The notes under the pieces: generated by a model
What the model was told of the DNA's origin: nothing
Database searches by the model: none
The model's input: only the letters and a program-made list of their open reading frames with translations
Program-made: the position numbers and the translations under genes
In this document: positions 16,884 to 23,990 of the stretch, in pieces
How positions within the stretch are numbered: position 1 is the stretch's first letter
Layout of the letters: every line of letters starts with the position of its first letter
Source of the DNA: Pseudomonas cremoris
Lineage (GTDB): Bacteria > Pseudomonadota > Gammaproteobacteria > Pseudomonadales > Pseudomonadaceae
Assembly (NCBI RefSeq): GCF_014230465.1
Contig: NZ_JAAXCY010000004.1
Location: 434,001 to 498,000, forward strand
DNA length: 64,000 bases
Direction of reading: 5' to 3'

Positions 16884-17051
16884 AACACCTCCTTATGGTG
16901 TGTGTTGGTGGTGACTATAACCACTCGAGTTAAATTATCAACACTCTACCTACCGGCGTTAGACGACCGGTATTAGGGTAAGCGACAGATGGAGTGTAAG
17001 AGCGCGCAGCAATAGCGCTGGGGGGAGGTATTGCGAGGTTTTACGATCGGG

Positions 17052-17945
17052 TTACCGGGTGTGTAGAGCAACCGCAATCACGCTGAGAAATGCCTCAACC
17101 AGCGTGCTTTTGGTTTGCGTCGGCGTCAGCACCAACAATTTCGCACACGCGTCCACCTCCACCAACGGCCTGTATGTCACGCCTTTATTCATCAAACTCT
17201 GCGTGCATTCCGGCACCAGCGCCACGCCTTGCCCGGCGGCTACCAGCGCAATGATCGAGGTGATTTGTCGCCCGGTCGGCCCAGCTCGCAAGGGTTGCCC
17301 GTGGTGCCGGTACAGCTGTTCGATGGACTGGTTCAACCCCGAGCCGTAATCCGCCGGAAACAGAATCAACGGGTAAGCGCTGAGTTGCGCCAGGCTGACC
17401 TGCGCCTGGCTTGCCAACGGGCAATCAGTGGAGACCGCAGCCACCAGCCGTTCTTCGCCGAGTGACAGCGCTTGCACCTCATCCCCCTGAGGCAACAAGC
17501 GGCTCAGGCCGATATCCAACCGCCCATCCGCCACCTGCGCACCCAGGCTGCCGGAGGCGCATTCCACCAGGGTCAGTTGCACATCGGGAAAGCGTTGGGC
17601 GAACGCCTGGATCGCCTGGCTGAACAGGTCTGACAAGGCGATAGAGCTGACGTAGCCCAACGCCAGTTGCCCCGCCGTGCCTGCTGCCAGTTTGCCGGCG
17701 ATCACTTGCGCCAGATCCACTTGCTCCAGCACTCCGCGCGCATAGGGCAGGAACGACCGGCCTTGGGCCGTGAGCGTGACCGAACGGCTGGTGCGATCGA
17801 ACAGTTTGAAGCCCAATTCTGTTTCCAATGCCGAAATCTGCCGGGTCAGCGGCGGCTGGGCCAGGTGCAGGCGAATGGCTGCCCGGCCGAAATGCAGTTC
17901 TTCAGCGACCGTCAGAAAGTACCGTAGCTTGCGTAGGTCGAGCAT
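17052..17945 (-). CDS. LysR-family transcriptional regulator
   Basis: The 297-residue protein begins MLDLRKLRYFLTVAEELHFG, has a HTH with LAQPPLTRQISALETELG, and a LysR effector domain. The start at 17945 has CTGGAG upstream. It resembles the BenM/CatM-like group. It is divergent from the two-MFS operon at 18041, and direct repeats ATCGGTTCGAA and ATTGGTTCAAG lie in the gap, so it likely regulates those transporters. Confidence 0.88.
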   Translation of the reverse strand: MLDLRKLRYFLTVAEELHFGRAAIRLHLAQPPLTRQISALETELGFKLFDRTSRSVTLTAQGRSFLPYARGVLEQVDLAQVIAGKLAAGTAGQLALGYVSSIALSDLFSQAIQAFAQRFPDVQLTLVECASGSLGAQVADGRLDIGLSRLLPQGDEVQALSLGEERLVAAVSTDCPLASQAQVSLAQLSAYPLILFPADYGSGLNQSIEQLYRHHGQPLRAGPTGRQITSIIALVAAGQGVALVPECTQSLMNKGVTYRPLVEVDACAKLLVLTPTQTKSTLVEAFLSVIAVALHTR

Positions 17946-17963
17946 CCTGGCTCCAGGGTATTG

Positions 17964-18012
17964 ATCGGTTCGAAATCGGTATTGGTTCAAGAGCTGCCGG
18001 CCATTCTATAAA
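17964..18012 (+). promoter_or_regulatory. Promoter/operator region of the MFS pair
   Basis: Two direct repeats, ATCGGTTCGAA (17964) and ATTGGTTCAAG (17981), suit LysR binding. A -35-like TTGGTT (17982) overlaps the second repeat, and TATAAA (18007) is a possible -10, although the 19-base spacing is long. Such long spacing would fit an activator-dependent promoter. Confidence 0.4.
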
Positions 18013-18040
18013 GACCTCACAAAATAAAACGAGAGGTTTC

Positions 18041-19204
18041 ATGAAGCCGCGACTGCATTGTGCCCGTCTTGCCCTGTTTCTGTGTGGCTGCGCGGCGTTC
18101 CTTAACCTCTATGCTACCCAGAGCATTCTCCAGACGTTCGCCGCGCAGTTTCAGGTCAGCGCCAAAGCGGCGGGGTGGAGTATCACGGTGACAACGTTGG
18201 CAGTGGCGATCACCGCGCCCTTTGTCAGCCGGCTGACCGGTCGTTTCGAACAGCGCACGGTGATCAGCGTGGCCGCGCTGCTGTTGGCGGTGCCGGCGCT
18301 GATGACCGCCTATGCCAACAGCTTTGTCGAAGTGTTGGTGTGGCGGTTTGTCGAAGGCATGTTGATCCCGGTGGTGTTCGCCACCAGCGTGGCCTACATC
18401 GGTGACCGCTGGAGCGGCGCCACGGTGACTGAAGTCACCAGCCTGTATGTAGCGGGCACGGTGTTGGGCGGGTTTGCCGGGCGATTTGTCACCGGCGTGA
18501 TGACCGACTATGTGGGCTGGCGCGAGGCCTTTGAATTGCTCGCGGTGTTGAGCCTGATGGTGGGTGGGTTTATCCAGTTCCTGTTGCCGGTCAGCCGTGC
18601 GCGTACGCAGCGTGTCAGAACCTCTAGCTCGAGTGTTTTTCGCAAACCCTTGCTGGCTGCATACGCCGTGGGCTTTTGCGTGCTGTTTTCCCAGGTTGCA
18701 GCGTTTACCTACGCGGGTTTGTACCTTGGCCTACCGCCTTTCAATCTCGGGCCTGCGGCGTTGGGTACGCTTTACGCGGTGTTCCTGCTGGCGCTGATCG
18801 TGATCCCCATCGCGGGTCGCCTCAGCAAGGCCCGGCCTCACGCCCAGTTGTTGAGCGTCGCGGCGTTGCTGGGCGTTGTGGGTTCAGTCCTGACTTTGTT
18901 GCCGTTCCTGTGGAGCATTGTGCTGGGGCTGGCCCTCAGTTCCACCGGCGTATTCCTCGCCCAAGCGGCCGCGAATGCCTTCACCACTGCCAGTGCTGGC
19001 GACAACAAAGCCGGTGCCGTGGGCGTCTACCTCACGTGCTATTACCTTGGCGGTAGCTGCGGTGCAATCGTCCCGGGGCTGCTCTGGGAGCGCTGGGGTT
19101 GGGTAGGCTGTGTGGTGCTGATTATCACCTTCCAGTTGCTGACCCTGCTGATCGCGCAGACCGGTTGGAAGCCTCTTAAACCTGAACTGATTCCTACACC
19201 ATGA
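18041..19204 (+). CDS. MFS transporter, YnfM-like
   Basis: This 387-residue transporter has twelve hydrophobic segments. The family-typical opening is CAAFLNLYATQSILQTFAAQF, and VTEVTSLYVAGTVLGGFAGRF matches the YnfM/arabinose-efflux-like exporters. The likely role is efflux at the inner membrane. The stop codon overlaps the next ATG (ATGA), so translation of the two transporters is coupled. The divergent LysR gene is the probable regulator. Confidence 0.88.
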   Translation: MKPRLHCARLALFLCGCAAFLNLYATQSILQTFAAQFQVSAKAAGWSITVTTLAVAITAPFVSRLTGRFEQRTVISVAALLLAVPALMTAYANSFVEVLVWRFVEGMLIPVVFATSVAYIGDRWSGATVTEVTSLYVAGTVLGGFAGRFVTGVMTDYVGWREAFELLAVLSLMVGGFIQFLLPVSRARTQRVRTSSSSVFRKPLLAAYAVGFCVLFSQVAAFTYAGLYLGLPPFNLGPAALGTLYAVFLLALIVIPIAGRLSKARPHAQLLSVAALLGVVGSVLTLLPFLWSIVLGLALSSTGVFLAQAAANAFTTASAGDNKAGAVGVYLTCYYLGGSCGAIVPGLLWERWGWVGCVVLIITFQLLTLLIAQTGWKPLKPELIPTP

Positions 19205-20379
19205 CCGATGTCGTCGCCGTGCCCGCTGCCGAAAAATCCACCCGTCGTCGCTCGCTGATCGCCGGTTGCAGCGCCCATGCCGTGCATGATGGTCTCACTG
19301 ATGTCATTTACGTGTTGCTGCCGATCTGGCAGGCGCAGTTTGCACTGTCCTACGCGCAGATCGGACTTTTACGCGGCGCCTATTCCGGGATGATGGCGGT
19401 GTTCCAATTGTTGGCCAGCCGTGCCGCCAAACGCTGGGGCCGCGTGCCGATGCTAGTGGGTGGCACTGCGCTTGCGGGTGTCGCTTACTTGCTGGTCGGG
19501 CAAGCGACCGGGCTGGCCATGTTGCTACTGGCATTACTGTTGGGTGGCCTGGGCGCCAGTACGCAACATCCGCTGGCCTCGTCGATGATCACTGATGCTT
19601 ACGAAGACGGTGGCGGCGTGAAGCAGGCACTGTCCCAGTACAACTTTTCCGGCGACATCGGCAAAACCCTGATTCCCGGATTGGTCGGCCTGCTACTCAC
19701 CGTCATCAGTTGGCGTGCCAGCGTCACGCTCTTGGGTGTGCTCGGCTTGGCGGCGGCGGGGCTGTTGTGGTGGCTGATTCCCGGCCAGTCGCAAGCGCCT
19801 ACAGCTCTGAAAAAAACAAAATCCCTCAGCGGTACTGGCTCTGTCAGCGGCCTGCGCGCGCTGATATTGACCGGCACCCTCGACAGTGCCGTGCGCATGG
19901 GGTTTCTCACCTTCCTGCCGTTCCTGCTGCAAGCCAAAGGCGCCGGCACCGCAGGCATAGGTCTGGCGCTGACCCTGCTGTTTATCGGCGGCGCGTTCGG
20001 TAAGTTGTTCTGCGGTTACCTCGGCGCGCGCATCGGCATGATGAAGACCGTGTGGCTGACGGAAACAGGTACGGCCTTGCTGATCGTTGCAGCGGTGTAC
20101 CTGCCGCTGAATGGGTTGATGGCGATGCTGCCGCTGCTAGGCCTGGTGCTGAACGGAACATCCTCGGTGCTCTACGGGGCCGTGCCGGATTTGGCTAATG
20201 CCGGAAAACGCGAGCAGGCATTTGCGCTGTTCTACACCGGCACGATTGGCGGCGGGGCGCTGGCACCGGTGGTGTTTGGCGGGGTGGGGGATGTGCTGGG
20301 GGTGCCAGTGGCGGTGATGGTATTGGCGGGTTTATTGATGGTGACGTTGCCGCTGGCGTGGGTGGTGCAGAGGGGATAG
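19201..20379 (+). CDS. MFS transporter, fosmidomycin-resistance (Fsr) type
   Basis: This 392-residue protein has the Fsr-typical opening SAHAVHDGLTDVIYVLLPIW, and GASTQHPLASSMITDAY in helix 4. Fsr proteins export fosmidomycin and related compounds. Two MFS transporters of different subfamilies translated in a coupled way is unusual; they may handle the same or related compounds under one LysR regulator. Confidence 0.88.
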   Translation: MTDVVAVPAAEKSTRRRSLIAGCSAHAVHDGLTDVIYVLLPIWQAQFALSYAQIGLLRGAYSGMMAVFQLLASRAAKRWGRVPMLVGGTALAGVAYLLVGQATGLAMLLLALLLGGLGASTQHPLASSMITDAYEDGGGVKQALSQYNFSGDIGKTLIPGLVGLLLTVISWRASVTLLGVLGLAAAGLLWWLIPGQSQAPTALKKTKSLSGTGSVSGLRALILTGTLDSAVRMGFLTFLPFLLQAKGAGTAGIGLALTLLFIGGAFGKLFCGYLGARIGMMKTVWLTETGTALLIVAAVYLPLNGLMAMLPLLGLVLNGTSSVLYGAVPDLANAGKREQAFALFYTGTIGGGALAPVVFGGVGDVLGVPVAVMVLAGLLMVTLPLAWVVQRG

Positions 20380-20582
20380 GGAGGGAAGATTGATTGTCTT
20401 TTTTCGGATGGGAAACTCAGTTGCGTCCTACGTCAAATCACTGATCCTGTGGTTGTAGAGTTTGCGCTTCACACATTGTGGCGCATCTTTCGTTTACCTA
20501 TCTGTGAGTGACGAGTGGGCGTTGCTAGATTGGAAGCGGCAAGACTAAGCTGTTTATGCGCCAATGACGTACAGGCGTGGGT

Positions 20583-20897
20583 ATGATATTTATAGAGTCA
20601 CCCGTATTTACAGAAGATTTAGCAACACTTCTGAGCGAGGAAAGTTACGGTGAATTCCAGGCGTTTCTGGCCGAGAACCCCACTGCCGGGGATGTCATTC
20701 AAGGGACCAATGGATTGAGAAAAATCCGTTGGGCTATGCCGGGCAGGGGGAAAAGCGGCGGCGTCAGGGTGATTTATTATCACCTCTGTAGGGCGTATCA
20801 AATTAGATTGATCCTGATATACAGAAAGGGCATCAAAGACGATCTTTCGCTGGCAGAAAAACGAGTTCTGAGCGAGATAAACAGAAGGTGGGAGTGA
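20583..20897 (+). CDS. HigB/RelE-type toxin
   Basis: This 104-residue protein has the RelE/HigB2 pattern: GDVIQGTNGLRKIRWAMPGRGKSGGVRVIYYH and a C-terminal IYRKGIKDDLSLAEKRVLSEI tail are shown here only in outline by their key parts GLRKIRW, GKSGGVRVIYY and LILIYRKG. It likely cleaves mRNA on the ribosome. The ATG at 20583 has AGG seven bases before. Its TGA overlaps the antitoxin ATG (TGATG). The pair is lower in G+C than the flanking genes. Confidence 0.85.
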   Translation: MIFIESPVFTEDLATLLSEESYGEFQAFLAENPTAGDVIQGTNGLRKIRWAMPGRGKSGGVRVIYYHLCRAYQIRLILIYRKGIKDDLSLAEKRVLSEINRRWE

Positions 20898-21190
20898 TGG
20901 AGAAAAAACTGTTCAATCGCCTGGTCGAAAGCATGACCCAGATGGATGAAATCGCAAGGGGTGAGCGCCCTCCATCCCGTGAGTTTTTTGTTGATGCTTT
21001 GAAGGTAAAAGAGATTCGACATGCCACGGGGCTTTCTCAAGCGCGCTTTGCGAAGGCGATTGATGTGCCTGTAGGAACGCTTCAAAACTGGGAGCAAGGG
21101 CGGCGTGAGCCAGAAGGACCAGCAAGAGCATTGTTGCGTGCCCTATACAACGACCCCTGCCACGTACTGGCAGCGTTGGAACATAGATAA
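20897..21190 (+). CDS. HTH antitoxin, NadS family
   Basis: This 97-residue protein has the NadS-type N terminus (FNRLVESMTQMDEIARGE, then PPSREF) and an HTH with LSQARFAKAIDVPVGTLQNW. This family pairs with HigB/RelE toxins in toxin-first order, as here. It should bind both the toxin and the operon promoter. It is translationally coupled to the toxin gene. Confidence 0.85.
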   Translation: MEKKLFNRLVESMTQMDEIARGERPPSREFFVDALKVKEIRHATGLSQARFAKAIDVPVGTLQNWEQGRREPEGPARALLRALYNDPCHVLAALEHR

Positions 21191-21352
21191 TCTTGAGATC
21201 GCGGCGCTTTAGGTAAACTGCATCCGACTATGTGCCGGCTTTTCTGTTTCTGGTTTCTGGACAGAGGTCATTTATCTCGTACTTTTAGTCTTGCGACGTT
21301 GCCTACACAACCATCGGAACACTTCAGGTTGCGCACGTAGGGCGCGCTGCAT

Positions 21353-21499
21353 ATGGTTTGTCAGCCGCTGTCCGCGTCAGGCGGTGCTCAATGGCAGCTG
21401 TGCGCGGGACATCGAGTGCGTTGGTATCCCGAAAGCTACCCGGCCTACTCGCCCGCGCACGGTTGTCGCCTTTATCAACGCAACAAATTTCGCGCATAA
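21353..21499 (+). CDS. Possible 48-residue ORF ahead of the terminator (doubtful)
   Basis: An ATG at 21353 opens a frame ending in TAA immediately before the terminator hairpin at 21505, which is why it caught attention. The product is rich in Trp, Tyr and Cys (it ends YQRNKFRA). The ribosome site is weak and I recognise no family. It could be a degraded gene fragment. The rest of the 21191-21575 gap shows no further gene. Confidence 0.2.
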   Translation: MVCQPLSASGGAQWQLCAGHRVRWYPESYPAYSPAHGCRLYQRNKFRA

Positions 21500-21530
21500 A
21501 AAAACCGGTCACCAAGGACCGGTTTTTTTT
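21498..21530. terminator. Bidirectional terminator next to tRNA-Gly
   Basis: The stem CCGGTC/GACCGG (21505-21510 and 21517-21522) with loop ACCAAG is flanked by seven A and eight T. On the minus strand it lies about 50 bases after the tRNA-Gly 3' end and is probably its terminator. A second hairpin (CGTCAGG/CCTGACG, 21539-21558) sits between them. Confidence 0.85.
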
Positions 21531-21575
21531 GCCTCTCCCGTCAGGAACAAACCTGACGCAAGCGCAGAATCTGAG

Positions 21576-21649
21576 TGGAGCGGGTAGAGGGAATCGAACC
21601 CTCGTCGGAAGCTTGGGAAGCTACTGTTCTACCATTAAACTATACCCGC
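21576..21649 (-). tRNA. tRNA-Gly (anticodon CCC)
   Basis: The minus strand folds as a 74-base tRNA beginning GCGGGTATAG and ending CTACCCGCTCCA, with CCA encoded. The T arm is GAGGGTTCGATTCCCTC. The anticodon loop TTCCCAA gives CCC. The anticodon stem has one T-T mismatch. It closely resembles E. coli glyU. Confidence 0.93.
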
Positions 21650-21663
21650 TCAGAGCGGCTGAC

Positions 21664-21692
21664 TTTGTACCAGATGTTTGCCGGGATTTGAA
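21664..21692 (-). promoter_or_regulatory. Candidate sigma-70 promoter of tRNA-Gly
   Basis: On the minus strand TTCAAA and TACAAA are separated by 17 bases, about 15 bases upstream of the tRNA. Followed by a GC-rich stretch before the tRNA. Confidence 0.4.
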
Positions 21693-21738
21693 GTTTTTCT
21701 TCAAAAATGTGTGGGTTACGTGCCATGCGCAAGCTTGT

Positions 21739-21824
21739 GTGGGAGCTGGCTTGCCTGCGATAGCTTCACCTGAGTGTGGCTGGCACACCGAGGCGTCCGT
21801 ATCGCGGGCAAGACCGGCTCCCAC
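21739..21824. repeat. REP-like inverted pair of a second subtype
   Basis: GTGGGAGCTGGCTTGCCTGC and a partly matching inverted copy ending GGCAAGACCGGCTCCCAC bound an 86-base element. The core differs from the five other pairs (CTGGCTTGCC rather than CGGGCTTGCTC), so it belongs to another REP subgroup and its two arms have diverged. Confidence 0.7.
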
Positions 21825-21841
21825 CTAAGCGGGCCTTCATT

Positions 21842-22726
21842 TCAGATCGCAAAGGCATGCTGTGTCTGGCCCTGTTGATAGCGCAACCGGCTGACCTGCC
21901 GTTCTGGCTTCAGAAACCCGACCACCGCTTCCCGGGTGTCCCGGCACGCCGCCTTGTGTTCCATGTCCAGAAAGTGCCCCGTGGCCTGCACGGTGCTGAA
22001 ACTGCTATGGGCCACGTGCTGGCCAAACAGCTTGGCATCCTGGGCACTGGTGTATTCGTCCCATTCACCGTTTACAAACAACACCGGAATATCGATCTGC
22101 TTGGCCGCCTTGAGGTAGCACAGCCGGTCGCTGTGGAGCACTTGGCTGATATGGAAGTGCATCTGCCCATATTCATGCTCGGCCAGGTTGCTCACGTGTT
22201 TGTAGTTGAAACGCTTGAACAGCGACGGCAGGTGCTTGCCGATGGTGCTGTTGACCAGGTGGCCGACGCGGTCGCGGTCGAGGTTGCCGAGGTAATCGAC
22301 GCCGCGCTCAAGGTAGTCGCGCATCGGTGCGTTGATCACCGGTGAGAATGAGCTGATCACGGCCTTTTCTACGCGACGTGGCCGGTGGGCCAGGGCGACC
22401 AGGGTGGCGGTGCCGCCCCAAGAAAATGACAGCACGTGTTCGGCGGCGAAGTGGTCGATGAGTTCCAGGAGGATCTGGCCCTCGATTTCCTTCGTCAGCA
22501 TTTGCTCATGGCGGTTATGGATTTTGGAGCGGCCAGCGTAGGGCTGGTCGTACAAAACCACATTGAACTGCGGGTGCAGGCTTTTCACGGTTTGAGCGAA
22601 GGATGCCGTGGTGGCCATGGAGCCATTGACCATGATGATGGTCTTTGCAGCAGCGTCCGCGCGATAGAACTCCGTGTAAACCCGATACTGACCCTGTATA
22701 TCCAACACAGCGATTTCTGGCCTCAT
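21842..22726 (-). CDS. phaG: 3-hydroxyacyl-ACP:CoA transacylase PhaG
   Basis: This 294-residue alpha/beta hydrolase-fold protein matches my memory of P. putida PhaG through its length, from MRPEIAVLDIQGQYRVYTEF to the QHAFAI C terminus. The triad equals that of RhlA: Ser102 (FSWGG), Asp223 (WDEYT) and His251 (GHFLDM). PhaG moves 3-hydroxyacyl groups from fatty-acid synthesis towards medium-chain polyhydroxyalkanoate. The pha synthase genes are not in the window. AGGAG precedes the ATG at 22726; the frame extends 31 codons further upstream without a good start. Confidence 0.92.
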   Translation of the reverse strand: MRPEIAVLDIQGQYRVYTEFYRADAAAKTIIMVNGSMATTASFAQTVKSLHPQFNVVLYDQPYAGRSKIHNRHEQMLTKEIEGQILLELIDHFAAEHVLSFSWGGTATLVALAHRPRRVEKAVISSFSPVINAPMRDYLERGVDYLGNLDRDRVGHLVNSTIGKHLPSLFKRFNYKHVSNLAEHEYGQMHFHISQVLHSDRLCYLKAAKQIDIPVLFVNGEWDEYTSAQDAKLFGQHVAHSSFSTVQATGHFLDMEHKAACRDTREAVVGFLKPERQVSRLRYQQGQTQHAFAI

Positions 22727-23032
22727 GTCGTAAGACTCCTGGCAAGCGGGTAGGGCGCGCAGATAACTCTGCACGAGCTTTGTGACAGGTAGGCATACGC
22801 CTGGAAATGGAGAGCCCATGTCGATCCGATGACGGCTGGCCGACGGGTGTTGTTATGGCGGGCAGTTTTGCCTGGAAGGCCCGTAGATCAAGCGCGGGCG
22901 GGGGCAAAGTGTTTCTTGGAGGTTATAGGCGACTCGCCAGTCATAATTTGGCTGGCGTTTTGATTCAAGCAGCAGAGGTGCTGCCTCGCAAGGCAACACC
23001 GTGGTTTTTTACCAGTACCGGCTGAACGGTCA
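22727..23032. other. Intergenic region between rsuA and phaG with two plus-strand hairpins
   Basis: The 306 bases hold the phaG upstream region and two stem-loops followed by T-runs on the plus strand: CGCCAG/CTGGCG with TTTT (22935-22961) and GGTGCTGCCT/AGGCAACACC with TTTTTT (22977-23010). Both flanking genes are on the minus strand, so these would end a plus-strand transcript. Several GGA motifs lie upstream of them. A small RNA is possible; no protein gene is convincing. Confidence 0.35.
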
Positions 23033-23725
23033 TCAGACCTGTCGGATTTCGTCGTCAGTCAGCGCCCGGTACTCGCCCGGCGCCAAGGCAGCATCGAGCA
23101 CCAAGGGGCCCATCCGTTCGCGATGCAAGCCGATCACCTTGTTATTGAAATGCCCGAACATGCGTTTCACCTGGTGATAACGCCCCTCGACAATACCCAG
23201 TCGCGCCGTCGTCGGCCCCAACAGTTCCAGTTCGGCGGGTTGGGTGGTCAGGTCTTCAAACGCAAAATACAGGCCCGCCTTGAAGGTCACTGCGTATTCC
23301 GGACCAATTTCCTGCTCGGTCTCCACCAGATAGACCTTGGGCAGCTTGGTCTGCGGTTGCGTGAGGCGTCGTGACCACTGCCCGTCATTGGTGATGAGCA
23401 TCAGACCGGTGGTGTTGAAGTCCAGACGACCGGCGATATGCAACTCGTGTGTATCCGGCTCATCCAGCAGGTCGAGGACTGTAGGGTGCTGCGGGTCCGA
23501 CGTGGCACTGACGCAACCCTGAGGTTTGTGCAGCATGAAGTACCGTGCCGACTTGCCTGTTTGCAGCACCTCATCATCAACGCAAACGTGGCTGAATTCG
23601 CGCACCTCATGGTGAGGATCGATCACCGCCACACCATCCACCGTCACCCGCCGTTCTACCAGCAGCAGGCGTACTTGCTTGCGATTGAAACGAGGGAGGT
23701 TGCTGAGGAAGCGATCAACGCGCAT
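23033..23725 (-). CDS. rsuA: 16S rRNA pseudouridine synthase RsuA
   Basis: This 230-residue protein has an N-terminal S4-like domain (MRVDRFLSNLPRFNRKQVR) and a pseudouridine synthase domain with the catalytic aspartate in AGRLDFNTTGLML. GRYHQVKRMFGHFNNKV is typical of the RsuA subgroup that modifies U516 in 16S rRNA. Its start overlaps the CWC protein gene by 11 bases, so the two are coupled. Confidence 0.9.
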   Translation of the reverse strand: MRVDRFLSNLPRFNRKQVRLLLVERRVTVDGVAVIDPHHEVREFSHVCVDDEVLQTGKSARYFMLHKPQGCVSATSDPQHPTVLDLLDEPDTHELHIAGRLDFNTTGLMLITNDGQWSRRLTQPQTKLPKVYLVETEQEIGPEYAVTFKAGLYFAFEDLTTQPAELELLGPTTARLGIVEGRYHQVKRMFGHFNNKVIGLHRERMGPLVLDAALAPGEYRALTDDEIRQV

Positions 23726-23927
23726 TTTGACGTTTCAATTGCTTGTCCACCTGGGCGCAGCGCGGGCACAGGCAGGCGGTGTTGCGCAGTTCATCGGGCA
23801 AGGCTTCAAGCACCGCGGGGTCGATGCTGACGCTGTAGCACCAGCAGGCTTGATCGGCCGTGCGCGGGTCGGCGAGGGAGCAGTCGTTGGGCGCACCGCA
23901 GGCGGGGCAGAGGGTAGGGGTGGTCAT
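23715..23927 (-). CDS. Cysteine-rich CWC family protein
   Basis: This 70-residue protein has the pattern CPACGAPNDC, CWCY and CLCPRC, i.e. a compact zinc-binding protein of the cysteine-rich CWC family. The function is unknown. It is first in a two-gene unit with rsuA, with an 11-base overlap. Confidence 0.85.
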   Translation of the reverse strand: MTTPTLCPACGAPNDCSLADPRTADQACWCYSVSIDPAVLEALPDELRNTACLCPRCAQVDKQLKRQNAR

Positions 23928-23940
23928 CGGTCGATTCAGG

Positions 23941-23980
23941 CTGTATCGGGCAGGGCCCCGGAGTTCCCTGCACGATACAG
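23941..23980. other. Long imperfect inverted repeat at the 3' end of the guanidine operon
   Basis: CTGTATCGGGCAGGG (23941-23955) pairs with CCCTGCACGATACAG (23966-23980) with one mismatch around a GC-rich loop. It lies 10 bases beyond the atzF stop. There is no T-tract on either strand, so it may protect the mRNA 3' end rather than terminate by itself. Confidence 0.5.
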
Positions 23981-23990
23981 TCCCGTCCGG

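Noticed and set aside
21842..22726. Calling this gene rhlA
   Set aside because: The triad is shared, but the N terminus MRPEIAVLDIQGQYRVY and the C terminus match PhaG as I remember it, and no rhlB follows.
22807..23025. A 72-codon plus-strand frame between phaG and rsuA
   Set aside because: It has a weak start and runs through both hairpins; composition is not protein-like.
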